A stretch of 6,182 nucleotides of DNA from Syntrophorhabdus sp. (GCA_020724025.1 DYHU01000165.1:2075-8256), one strand, 5' to 3'; shown: positions 1 through 6,182, counted from the first letter of the stretch. A program made the numbers and translations. Notes: a model not told the origin generated them from the letters alone.

Positions 1-19
1 GAGGCAAGGAGGAGAACTG

Positions 20-2119
20 ATGGAAGAGGTAAAAAAGATTCGAACGGCATGCCGGAGCTGTCACGGAGGCTGCGGGGTTATTGCCCATGTCAAAGACGGC
101 AAGGTGGTAAAAGTGGAGGGAGATCCAAACTCCCCCATCAGCCATGGAACCCTGTGCACCAAAGGCCTGGCGATCACGCAACTGGCCTACCATCCCGATC
201 GGGTCCTCTATCCCATGAAAAGAATCGGTGCAAAAGGGGAAGGTAAATGGGGACGAATCTCGTGGGACGAGGCTTTGAATACCATCGCGGAAAAATTCAA
301 AAAGGTGATTGAAGAATACGGGCCGGAGTCGATCGTGGTAGGCCAGGGAACCGGCAGGGATTATGAAAGTCATCTCTACCGCTTTGCAAATCTCCTGGGA
401 ACACCGAATGTTCTGACCGCCGGGCATATGTGTTATGTCTCAAGGGTCGGCTCAACCCTGATCACCTGTGGTACTCTGCCCATCGCCGATTATGAAGGTG
501 GACCCAAATGTATTGTCATGTGGGCCTGCAATCCGCAGTGGACCAACCCGGATGAATATAAGGGGGAAAATTTCTGGAGGGCTTACAAAAAGGGAGCTAA
601 GCTGATCTGCATTGATCCTCGAAGGGGATTTATTGCGAACAAAGCTGACCTCTGGCTACAGATCCGTCCGGGAACAGATGCTGCGCTCTCCATGGGCTTT
701 CACCGTGTCATCATCGAAGAAGAACTTTACGATAAGGAGTTTGTGGACAATTATATCAATGGCTGGGATGCCTTTAAAGAAAGGGTGATGAAAGATTATC
801 CCTTGGAAAAGGTTCAAGAGATCACTTGGGTGGATAAAGATCTCATCCGGAAAGCGGCGAGGATGTATGCTACCACCAAGCCGGCCTGCATCCATTGGGG
901 CGTCCCCACGGAACAGACCATCAACTGCGTCAATTATACGCGCGCCACGACCGGACTGATGGCCATCACAGGCAATCTGGACGCCCCCGGAGGGAACGCC
1001 CTTTTTGTGAACCCGCCCACACGCACGGTGGCTGAATTTGCACGGCACAGGGATCTTTCTCTGGACCAGCAGAAAAAGAGGCTGGGTGGAGATCAGTTTA
1101 AACTCGGGGCCAGGGTCGCCCTGATCAATCCCAAGAAGGCATGGGATGCCATACTTACCGGCAAACCTTACCCCCTTAAAGCAGGGATCCTGTGCGGCAG
1201 CAATCCGGTGGTCACAAGGGCCAACGCCAAAGAGGCCTACGAGGCGCTGAAGAAGCTGGAGTTTCTAACTGTCATCGATTTCTTCCTGACACCGACGGCG
1301 GAGCTGGCTGATATCTTCCTGCCTTCTGGCACCTGGCTCGAACAGAACCATGTTGCGGACAACTGGAAGCGGCATGGTTATGTGTTGGCCAGGCAGAAAT
1401 GTGCACAGATCGGCGAGTGTTGGCAGGACCACAAGATCTTTCTCGAATTAGGCAAACGGATGGGCCAGGAGTGGTGGCCTACTGTTGAGGACGCGCTCGA
1501 TTATCTGCTCGAGCCCGCTGGACTGACCTGGGAGCAATTCAAAGAGAAAGGTTATCTCCAGGGCGAAATGGTTTACTACAAATACAAACAGAGAGGCTTC
1601 TCCACTCCTACCAAGAAAGTGGAACTCTATTCTACCGTCCTGGAGAAATGGGGATACGATCCCCTTCCCAAGTATGTTGAAATTCCTGAAAGTCCGGTTT
1701 CAACACCACACCTCCTAAAAGACTACCCGTATATCCTGAATGCGGGACTGCGTACCCCGACCTTTTTCCATTCAGCGAATCGACAAATCCCTTCATTAAG
1801 GGAGATCCGACCGGATCCCATTGTGGAGATCCATCCTGAGACAGCGAAGAAACATCATATTAAGGACGGGCAATGGGTTACCATCACTTCGCCGAGAGGG
1901 CGCATCAAGCAGCGTTCAAAACTTAACGACAACATTGACCCAAGAGTAGTGGTTGCAGAGCATGGGTGGTGGTTCCCTGAAGTAAAAGATCCGGGGCATG
2001 GCTGGAATGTATCCAATGTCAATATCCTGACCGACAATGCCTATGAAACTCTGGACCCTGCCATGGGCTCAACGAATCTAAGGGTCTGCTTGTGTAATAT
2101 AGCTCCGTGCGAAGAGTAG
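20..2119 (+). CDS. Cytoplasmic molybdopterin (Mo/W-bis-MGD) oxidoreductase, catalytic subunit, substrate unknown
   Basis: This is a DMSO-reductase-superfamily catalytic subunit of 699 residues. The N-terminal [4Fe-4S] motif is C11-x2-C14-x3-C18-x27-C46, followed by TKG. Pterin-binding segments visible are ACNPQWTNPDEY (169-180), IDPRR (198-202), IRPGTDAALSMG (215-226), CGSNPVVTRAN (392-402) and ELADIFLPSGTWLEQN (428-443). The C-terminal pterin-binding beta-barrel domain spans about 565-692. C138, in GHMCYVSR, lies seven residues after N130-V131, the spacing of the selenocysteine in formate dehydrogenase H, so I infer it is the metal ligand; the next residue is Tyr, not the FDH His. There is no twin-arginine signal or membrane segment, so a cytoplasmic location is likely. 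The tail has extra cysteines (C690, C692, C697). The start has AGGAGG at 7-12, seven bases before ATG. The next gene is probably its electron-transfer partner. The family is sure; the substrate (aldehyde, hydroxylated aromatic, sulfur compound, metal) is not. Confidence 0.93.
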   Translation: MEEVKKIRTACRSCHGGCGVIAHVKDGKVVKVEGDPNSPISHGTLCTKGLAITQLAYHPDRVLYPMKRIGAKGEGKWGRISWDEALNTIAEKFKKVIEEYGPESIVVGQGTGRDYESHLYRFANLLGTPNVLTAGHMCYVSRVGSTLITCGTLPIADYEGGPKCIVMWACNPQWTNPDEYKGENFWRAYKKGAKLICIDPRRGFIANKADLWLQIRPGTDAALSMGFHRVIIEEELYDKEFVDNYINGWDAFKERVMKDYPLEKVQEITWVDKDLIRKAARMYATTKPACIHWGVPTEQTINCVNYTRATTGLMAITGNLDAPGGNALFVNPPTRTVAEFARHRDLSLDQQKKRLGGDQFKLGARVALINPKKAWDAILTGKPYPLKAGILCGSNPVVTRANAKEAYEALKKLEFLTVIDFFLTPTAELADIFLPSGTWLEQNHVADNWKRHGYVLARQKCAQIGECWQDHKIFLELGKRMGQEWWPTVEDALDYLLEPAGLTWEQFKEKGYLQGEMVYYKYKQRGFSTPTKKVELYSTVLEKWGYDPLPKYVEIPESPVSTPHLLKDYPYILNAGLRTPTFFHSANRQIPSLREIRPDPIVEIHPETAKKHHIKDGQWVTITSPRGRIKQRSKLNDNIDPRVVVAEHGWWFPEVKDPGHGWNVSNVNILTDNAYETLDPAMGSTNLRVCLCNIAPCEE

Positions 2120-2138
2120 ATAAAACAGGAGGAAAGCG

Positions 2139-4037
2139 ATGGGAAAAGTATCCTTAATGCTTAACGAGTATGAATGCATGGGTTGCCATGCCTGTGAAGT
2201 GGCCTGCAAACAGGAACACGGCCTTGGTGTCGGCCCGAGGGTGATCAGAGTGATTGAGAGGGCTCCCTATTTTAAGCCCCTATTTTGTCACCACTGTGAA
2301 GATGCCCCCTGTGCCCTGGCCTGTCCAGAAGGTGCGATCACCAAGGACCCAAAGACCGGGGTCGTTCTTGTTGACAGCGAAAAGTGTAACGGCTGTAATG
2401 CAGTGGCGGGTAAGTCTGAACCTGAAAAACAGGAGACCTCCTTGTGTAAGGTGGGGTGCCCGGCGCATATCGATGTCCAGGGATTTGTGAGCCTTGCCGT
2501 CAAGGGAAAATTTCAGGAAGCCATACAGCTCATTAAGCTTGCAAGCCCTTTTCCCTCCATTTGCGGCAGGGTCTGCCCCCACCCCTGTGAGTCTGAGTGT
2601 TACCGCGATCAAATCGACAAACCCGTGGCCATCCATGCGATTGAGCGTTTCCTGGGTGATATGGACTTGAAGGCAAAGAAGCGTTATGTGCCAGAGATTA
2701 GAGCCAAGAAGAAAGAAAAAGTTGCCATTGTTGGATCGGGTCCTGCGGGTTTGACTTGTGCCTACTATCTTGCTCAAGAAGGTTACAGAGTAACGATCTA
2801 TGAAAAGGCCAAGGTATTGGGTGGCATGCTCACAGCAGGTATTCCTTCGTATCGCCTACCCCGCAAGATTGTCGAGGATGAAATTAAGATGATTCGCAAT
2901 ATGGGCGTCACCATGAAGACCGGCGTGGAGGTGGGCAAGGATAAAACGATTGCTCAATTACGTAAAGACGGATTCAAAGCCTTTTTCATTGCCATCGGTG
3001 CTCAAGAAGGTGTCCGACTGGGCGTTCCGGGTGAAGATCTGGACGGCGTTTACCGGGGCTTGGACTACCTTCGTCAACTCAATCTCGGAAAACCCATGAG
3101 ACTCGGTGAAAAAGTTGCCGTGATCGGCGGAGGGAATGTGGCGATAGACGCAGTTCGATCGGCCCGCAGGCTGGGGTCTGAAAAGGCGTTTATTCTTTAC
3201 CGAAGAGGTTTGGAGGAAATGCCTTCCACACCGGAAGAGATCAAGCAGTGTCGGGAAGAGAAGATTCCCATCAAGACCTTGGCTCAACCTGTGCGATTCA
3301 TCAGTAACAATGGTCGGGTCAAAGCGATCGAATGCGTCAAAATGCGCCTGACAGAAAATGATGAGAGCGGACGGAGAAAACCCGAACCTATCCCTGGTTC
3401 TGAATTTACGGTTAAAGTCGATGCGGTGATCACGGCCCTGGGGCAGGAATCGGATTGGTGCTGTTTGACGCCCGAGTGTGCCTGTACATTGACCGAATGG
3501 GGAACCATGAAGATCGAACCTCTGACGCTTCAAAGTGATGATCCTGATATCTTTACAGGGGGAGACGCAGCAAGAGGTCCCAAAACCGTGATCGAAGCCA
3601 TTGCAGACGGGAGACAGGCAGCTATTTCCATTAAACGATACTTAAGTGGCGAGAACCTTCGATTGGGTAGAGATAAAGAATATAAAGCCATCAAAGAACC
3701 CCAGAAAGGAAAATACGATCGAGCCACCCGCGCTCAGATGCCTTACCTCGAACCCAAAAAGCGAGCGAAGAACTTCAATGAAGTTCAAAGGGGGCTTACC
3801 AAAGGAGTAACCCTTCAGGAGGCAAAGAGGTGTATCTCGTGCGGGACTTGTTGTGTCCAGACTTGCCCTTATGATGTCATGCAGTTTAATCATGAAGTCA
3901 CGAAGGCAGTCAAGTGCGACCTCTGCGTTGAAAAACGAAAGCGGAATGAGGTCCCTGCTTGTTACGTAATCTGTCCGACAAGATGCATTTTCTGGGGCGA
4001 TCCGAAGAAATTTGCAGGGAATTATAAGGTTCTATAA
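2139..4037 (+). CDS. Fused polyferredoxin / GltD-NfnB-type FAD-NAD(P)H oxidoreductase, electron-transfer subunit
   Basis: This 632-residue protein should pass electrons between NAD(P)H and the molybdenum subunit encoded just upstream. Residues 1-86 are DmsB/HycB-like ferredoxin: C13-C16-C19-C23, then C50-C53-C58-C62, then a lone CNGC (C83, C86). Residues 100-155 are the GltD-type N-terminal Fe-S region (C103, C107, C142, C146, C150, C154). An FAD Rossmann motif follows at 195-222 (VAIVGSGPAG), with GIPSYRLP at 234-241, an NAD(P)H fold at 326-346 (VAVIGGGNVAIDAV) with YRR at 354-356, and the second FAD motif GGDAARGP at 474-481. The C-terminus returns to ferredoxin: C565, C568, C571/C572, C576, then C593-x2-C596, C608, C612 and PTRCIFWGD. 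The YRR after the second fold resembles the NADPH-binding arginines of GltD, so NADPH is favoured but not proven. There is no signal peptide. AGGAGG at 2127-2132 sits six bases before ATG; the 19-base gap implies co-transcription with the upstream gene. Functional analogues are SfrB and NfnB. Confidence 0.92.
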   Translation: MGKVSLMLNEYECMGCHACEVACKQEHGLGVGPRVIRVIERAPYFKPLFCHHCEDAPCALACPEGAITKDPKTGVVLVDSEKCNGCNAVAGKSEPEKQETSLCKVGCPAHIDVQGFVSLAVKGKFQEAIQLIKLASPFPSICGRVCPHPCESECYRDQIDKPVAIHAIERFLGDMDLKAKKRYVPEIRAKKKEKVAIVGSGPAGLTCAYYLAQEGYRVTIYEKAKVLGGMLTAGIPSYRLPRKIVEDEIKMIRNMGVTMKTGVEVGKDKTIAQLRKDGFKAFFIAIGAQEGVRLGVPGEDLDGVYRGLDYLRQLNLGKPMRLGEKVAVIGGGNVAIDAVRSARRLGSEKAFILYRRGLEEMPSTPEEIKQCREEKIPIKTLAQPVRFISNNGRVKAIECVKMRLTENDESGRRKPEPIPGSEFTVKVDAVITALGQESDWCCLTPECACTLTEWGTMKIEPLTLQSDDPDIFTGGDAARGPKTVIEAIADGRQAAISIKRYLSGENLRLGRDKEYKAIKEPQKGKYDRATRAQMPYLEPKKRAKNFNEVQRGLTKGVTLQEAKRCISCGTCCVQTCPYDVMQFNHEVTKAVKCDLCVEKRKRNEVPACYVICPTRCIFWGDPKKFAGNYKVL

Positions 4038-4045
4038 AAAATAAC

Positions 4046-4086
4046 TTCAAGGGTCCAAGGGGGCGAGGATTCAAGGGTTCAAGGGT
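4046..4086 (+). repeat. Three TTCAAGGGT short repeats
   Basis: TTCAAGGGT occurs at 4046-4054, 4070-4078 and 4078-4086, with a diverged copy TCCAAGGGG at 4054-4062. The cluster lies just downstream of the flavoprotein stop codon and supplies most of the left arm of the inverted repeat that follows. It looks like a non-coding, dispersed-repeat type of intergenic sequence; whether it recurs elsewhere in the genome cannot be seen here. Confidence 0.6.
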
Positions 4087-4141
4087 CTAAAAAAGATTTT
4101 TCTTCTTTATTACTCTTGAACTTTGGTTCCCTCGACCCCTT
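4057..4141. repeat. Long imperfect inverted repeat between the redox operon and the DUF1566 gene
   Basis: The left arm, 4057-4086, pairs with the right arm, 4112-4141. By hand alignment 22 of 30 positions are complementary and three more could form G-U pairs in RNA. The best blocks are AAGGGG with CCCCTT, CGAGG with CCTCG, and GTTCAAG with CTTGAAC. The 25-base loop is A/T-rich. A four-base T run (4140-4143) ends the right arm. It could act as a transcription terminator or 3' stabiliser for the molybdoenzyme operon, or be a small palindromic repeat element. It covers the alternative TTG start at 4116 of the next gene. Confidence 0.6.
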
Positions 4142-4154
4142 TTCCATTCCTAAT

Positions 4155-4529
4155 ATGTCCTTCGAGAAACACAAACCACCTACCTGGAAAGATCCAAAAA
4201 CCGGCCTTGAATGGCAGTGTGAATCTTCGGGCGAGATGACCTGGCACGAGGCTCAGGAATATTCAAAATCACTTTCATTGAATGGCAAAGACGATTGGCG
4301 ATTGCCAACGTTAGCGGAGCTGGAATCCCTGTTGGACAGGACCAAGGCGCGTCCCGAAGGGAGACCTCCGATGCGCGAAGAGGTTCCCTTTCGAGATAGC
4401 TTATCCTATTGGTCATCGACGACCTTTGAGCGTGACACAAAGAATGCCTGGATCGTCATGTTCGACGGCGCCTATGTGCTGAGCTACTATAAGAGTAACT
4501 TATATCGTGTGCGTTGCGTCCGAGGGTAG
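4155..4529 (+). CDS. Small DUF1566 (Lcl-like) domain protein
   Basis: This protein of unknown function has 124 residues from ATG 4155. It matches the DUF1566/Lcl pattern almost end to end: DPKTGLEWQ near the start, the tryptophan-containing WHEAQEY, then DDWRLPTLAELESLLD, SYWSST, AWIVMFDG, and the terminal YRVRCVRG. The family adopts a C-type-lectin-like fold and is often extracytoplasmic, but no signal peptide or membrane segment is visible here, so this copy is probably cytoplasmic or a stand-alone domain. The frame also opens with TTG at 4116 (137 residues), but that codon lies in the inverted repeat and the added residues lack domain character, so ATG 4155 is preferred. Neither start has a convincing Shine-Dalgarno sequence, so translation may be weak or coupled to an unseen signal. 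It separates the redox operon from the regulator; a shared role is not evident. Confidence 0.75.
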   Translation: MSFEKHKPPTWKDPKTGLEWQCESSGEMTWHEAQEYSKSLSLNGKDDWRLPTLAELESLLDRTKARPEGRPPMREEVPFRDSLSYWSSTTFERDTKNAWIVMFDGAYVLSYYKSNLYRVRCVRG

Positions 4530-4554
4530 AAAATGTCTGCTTTAAGGACAATCG

Positions 4555-4600
4555 TCTATCCCCTCCGATGCCTCCTCTCTCCCTTCCGTCTTTCCTGTCG
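4555..4600 (+). terminator. C-rich, G-poor tract, possible Rho-utilisation region
   Basis: The 40 bases 4561-4600 contain about 20 C, 14 T, 5 G and 1 A, with no stable hairpin seen. They lie just after the DUF1566 stop codon. This composition is what a Rho loading site looks like, but the pattern is loose and no termination point can be located. Treat it as a composition anomaly with one plausible explanation. Confidence 0.2.
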
Positions 4601-4622
4601 GCTGAATCATGTGTGAAAGATT

Positions 4623-4650
4623 TTGAAAAATTTCTTTTTTATGATAGATT
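4623..4650 (+). promoter_or_regulatory. Candidate sigma-70 promoter for the sigma-54 activator gene
   Basis: TTGAAA at 4623-4628 (five of six matches to -35) is followed after 16 bases by TAGATT at 4645-4650 (four of six matches to -10). TG at 4642-4643 is in the extended -10 position. Transcription would start near 4657, leaving a leader of about 20 bases with AGGAG at 4666-4670. Placement fits well, but the flanking DNA is A/T-rich, so a chance match is possible. Confidence 0.4.
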
Positions 4651-4677
4651 GATGTCAAATGTCTCAGGAGAATAGAG

Positions 4678-6072
4678 ATGGAAACTAAAGGTTCCAATAA
4701 ACTCCAGGAAAAGATCCAATTCTACGAAACGGTCCTCGATAATATCCATAATGGTGTGATGATCACCGACCCGGAGGGGAAGATCATCTTCTTCAGCAAG
4801 ACCTACGGAAATTTCCTGGGAGTCGATCCCGACCGGATGGTGGGAAAACATTGCACCGAGGTGCTGGAAAATACCCGGATGCATATCGTCGCCAAAACCG
4901 GGACCCCGGAAATCAACCTGCCCCATCGGATCAAGGATCAGGATATGGTCGTCCAGCGCATTCCGATTGAGATGAACGGAGAAGTGATCGCCGTATACGG
5001 TCAGGTGATGTTTAAAGATGTAAGGGATGTCCATGCCCTGTCGCGGAAGTTAAATGTCCTGGAATCAAAGGTCGAGTTTTATGAGAAAGAGCTGGAGAGC
5101 CTGAGGTCTTCAAAATATACCATCCACAATATTGTGGGAAAGAGCGAGCGTATTGTCGAGTTGAAAAAATTGGCCTTGAAGGCGGCCCAGACCAATTCTC
5201 CGGTTTTGTTAATCGGGGAAAGCGGAACAGGAAAAGAGCTCTTTGCCCATGCCATTCATCATGCAAGCGATCGAAGGCTCCATCCCTTTATTCGGCTCAA
5301 CTGTGCGGCCATTCCAAAAGACCTCCTGGAGGCTGAACTCTTCGGCTACGAGCCCGGAGCCTTTACTGGAGCAGGAAACAAGGCGAAACCAGGCAAGTTT
5401 GAATTGGCCCACCGGGGCACTATCTTTTTAGATGAGATCTGCGACCTCCCTTTTGAGATGCAACCGAAACTCCTTCGCGTCCTCGAGGAGAAGGAGACCG
5501 AGCGGTTGGGCGGAACACGCATCACAAAGAGCAATTTTAGATTGATCGCAGCTACCCACGAAAACCTGGAAAAGTGTGTGGAACAGGGCAAATTTAGAAA
5601 AGATTTATACTATCGTCTAAATGTCATCCCCATCCCTATCCCTCCCCTCCGGGAGCGCAAAGAGGATATTCCGCATATTGTCAGCAACTTGATCGAAATC
5701 CTGAACAAGGATCTTGGAACCGGTGTGCCAGGAATCTCGTCTGAAGTATTGACGATATTCGAAAATTATGATTGGCCCGGGAATGTCCGGGAACTCGCCA
5801 ATATTCTGGAGAGGACAATCTATGCTGTTGAGGGTGACGCGATTGAGGTTCACCACCTTCCCTTCTTTCTTCAGAGGATGAGGCAGGGATCTATAAAGAT
5901 TCAACCCTCTCATCTAAAACGGCTCAGGGAAGATATGGAAAAAGAGGCCTTGCTTCACGCCATTCGCATATCGAACGATAATAAGAATAAGGCCGCAAGA
6001 CTCCTGGGAATTCACAGAACAGCCCTCTATAAAAAAATGAAAAAACTGAATATCTCGCAGAACATATCCTAA
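4678..6072 (+). CDS. PAS-domain sigma-54-dependent transcriptional activator
   Basis: This 464-residue enhancer-binding protein opens sigma-54 promoters by ATP hydrolysis. Residues about 12-118 form a PAS sensor (VLDNIHNGVMITDPEGKI, then VGKHCTEVLENTRMHIVAKTG). Residues 118-145 are a likely coiled-coil linker (LSRKLNVLESKVEFYEKEL). The AAA+ domain follows: Walker A GESGTGKE (180-187), the sigma-54 contact loop GAFTGA (227-232), Walker B GTIFLDE (247-253), PPLRERKEDI (322-331) and the sensor II region WPGNVREL (366-373). A Fis-type helix-turn-helix ends the protein (about 423-459, NKAARLLGIHRTALYKKMKKL). All catalytic motifs are intact. There is no phosphoreceiver domain, so it is a one-component regulator of the AcoR/RocR style whose PAS domain senses a ligand or redox state. 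AGGAG at 4666-4670 lies seven bases before ATG. Adjacency suggests it may control the molybdoenzyme operon or a gene to the right; no direct evidence of the target is seen. Confidence 0.95.
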   Translation: METKGSNKLQEKIQFYETVLDNIHNGVMITDPEGKIIFFSKTYGNFLGVDPDRMVGKHCTEVLENTRMHIVAKTGTPEINLPHRIKDQDMVVQRIPIEMNGEVIAVYGQVMFKDVRDVHALSRKLNVLESKVEFYEKELESLRSSKYTIHNIVGKSERIVELKKLALKAAQTNSPVLLIGESGTGKELFAHAIHHASDRRLHPFIRLNCAAIPKDLLEAELFGYEPGAFTGAGNKAKPGKFELAHRGTIFLDEICDLPFEMQPKLLRVLEEKETERLGGTRITKSNFRLIAATHENLEKCVEQGKFRKDLYYRLNVIPIPIPPLRERKEDIPHIVSNLIEILNKDLGTGVPGISSEVLTIFENYDWPGNVRELANILERTIYAVEGDAIEVHHLPFFLQRMRQGSIKIQPSHLKRLREDMEKEALLHAIRISNDNKNKAARLLGIHRTALYKKMKKLNISQNIS

Positions 6073-6075
6073 AAC

Positions 6076-6093
6076 TGTAGACATATTTCTACA
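6076..6093. promoter_or_regulatory. Dyad operator copy 1, TGTAGA-N6-TCTACA
   Basis: This is a perfect inverted repeat with six-base arms and a six-base A/T-rich spacer (CATATT). It begins four bases after the activator's stop codon and directly abuts copy 2. The size and symmetry suit a dimeric helix-turn-helix regulator. Confidence 0.55.
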
Positions 6094-6111
6094 TATAGAT
6101 ATTACTCTACA
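6094..6111. promoter_or_regulatory. Dyad operator copy 2, TATAGA-N6-TCTACA
   Basis: The geometry is the same as copy 1, with one mismatch in the left arm (TATAGA for TGTAGA). It starts exactly where copy 1 ends, so the two form an 18-base tandem unit. The exact abutment and retained spacer length argue against chance. Confidence 0.5.
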
Positions 6112-6162
6112 CAAAGCTTAACATATTGTAATTTAATTGAAATTTACTTGATTCTTCTTATT

Positions 6163-6182
6163 GTGTAGAATTATTTCTACAC
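6163..6182. promoter_or_regulatory. Dyad operator copy 3, GTGTAGAA-N4-TTCTACAC
   Basis: This is the strongest copy: 16 paired positions in 20 bases, containing the same TGTAGA-N6-TCTACA core (6164-6181). Its centre is 70 bases from that of copy 2. It overlaps a possible -10 hexamer (TAGAAT, 6166-6171) that has a weak -35 (TTTACT, 6143-6148) 17 bases upstream. It reaches the last base of the window, so further copies or a promoter may follow. Confidence 0.55.

Noticed and set aside
656..1048. Open frame on the minus strand inside the molybdoenzyme gene
   Set aside because: It lies wholly within a gene with clear family motifs, shows no recognisable domain, and is an expected shadow of a codon-biased gene.
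2380..2470. Frameshift or assembly join where the ferredoxin motif breaks off after CNGC
   Set aside because: The frame continues without a stop directly into the conserved GltD-type N-terminal cysteine region and later returns to ferredoxin motifs, so a true domain insertion explains it better.
2280..2777. 165-codon open frame on the minus strand inside the flavoprotein gene
   Set aside because: The translation has no domain character and the + strand carries clear cysteine and FAD motifs over the same bases.
4240..4260. TGGCAC resembling a sigma-54 -24 element
   Set aside because: No TTGC -12 element follows at the right spacing and the site is inside a coding sequence.
4395..4529. C-terminal region of the DUF1566 protein as a diversity-generating retroelement variable region
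   Set aside because: The lectin-like fold is of a kind used by such systems, but there is no reverse transcriptase, template repeat or near-repeat of this segment in the window, and the residues fit the ordinary family pattern.
4612..4641. Hairpin followed by a T run upstream of the activator, as an intrinsic terminator
   Set aside because: The only stem possible is short and almost entirely A-U with a mismatch; too weak to call.
6076..6182. Repeated dyads as a CRISPR array
   Set aside because: The units are 18 bp palindromes, two of them abutting with no spacer between them, which does not fit repeat-spacer structure.

Overview
The window looks like chromosomal DNA of a strictly anaerobic bacterium, most probably a deltaproteobacterial (Desulfobacterota-like) sulfate reducer, syntroph or metal reducer. 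This rests on gene content, not on a marker gene: a cytoplasmic molybdopterin oxidoreductase, a very iron-sulfur-rich flavoprotein partner, a PAS/sigma-54 activator and a DUF1566 protein, with moderate base composition and strong AGGAGG-type ribosome sites. All four genes lie on the + strand.

Positions 20-4037 hold a tight two-gene operon. The first gene encodes a 699-residue Mo/W-bis-pterin enzyme with one N-terminal [4Fe-4S] cluster, a probable cysteine metal ligand (C138) and no Tat signal. The second starts 19 bases after the first stop. It encodes a 632-residue protein in which a complete GltD/NfnB-type FAD-NAD(P)H module sits inside a DmsB/HycB-type polyferredoxin. Together they look like a soluble NAD(P)H-linked molybdenum or tungsten oxidoreductase, formally comparable to the Geobacter SfrAB type. 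The substrate cannot be read from the sequence. A possible stop codon overlapping the first start (TGATG) hints that the operon begins upstream of the window.

Positions 4038-4154 are a spacer with TTCAAGGGT repeats and a long imperfect inverted repeat. A small DUF1566 (Lcl-type) gene of unknown role follows (4155-4529). Positions 4530-4677 contain a C-rich, G-poor tract and a plausible sigma-70 promoter leading into the regulator gene.

Positions 4678-6072 encode a 464-residue one-component sigma-54 activator (PAS, coiled coil, AAA+ with GAFTGA, Fis-type HTH). It may control the neighbouring redox operon or a gene to the right. The last 110 bases are strongly AT-rich and carry three copies of an 18-bp dyad, TGTAGA-N6-TCTACA. 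Two copies abut exactly and the third ends at the window edge, so this looks like an operator or enhancer for a promoter reading rightward out of the window.

The two most interesting signals are the nested flavin-in-ferredoxin architecture of the second gene and the triple dyad at the right end.
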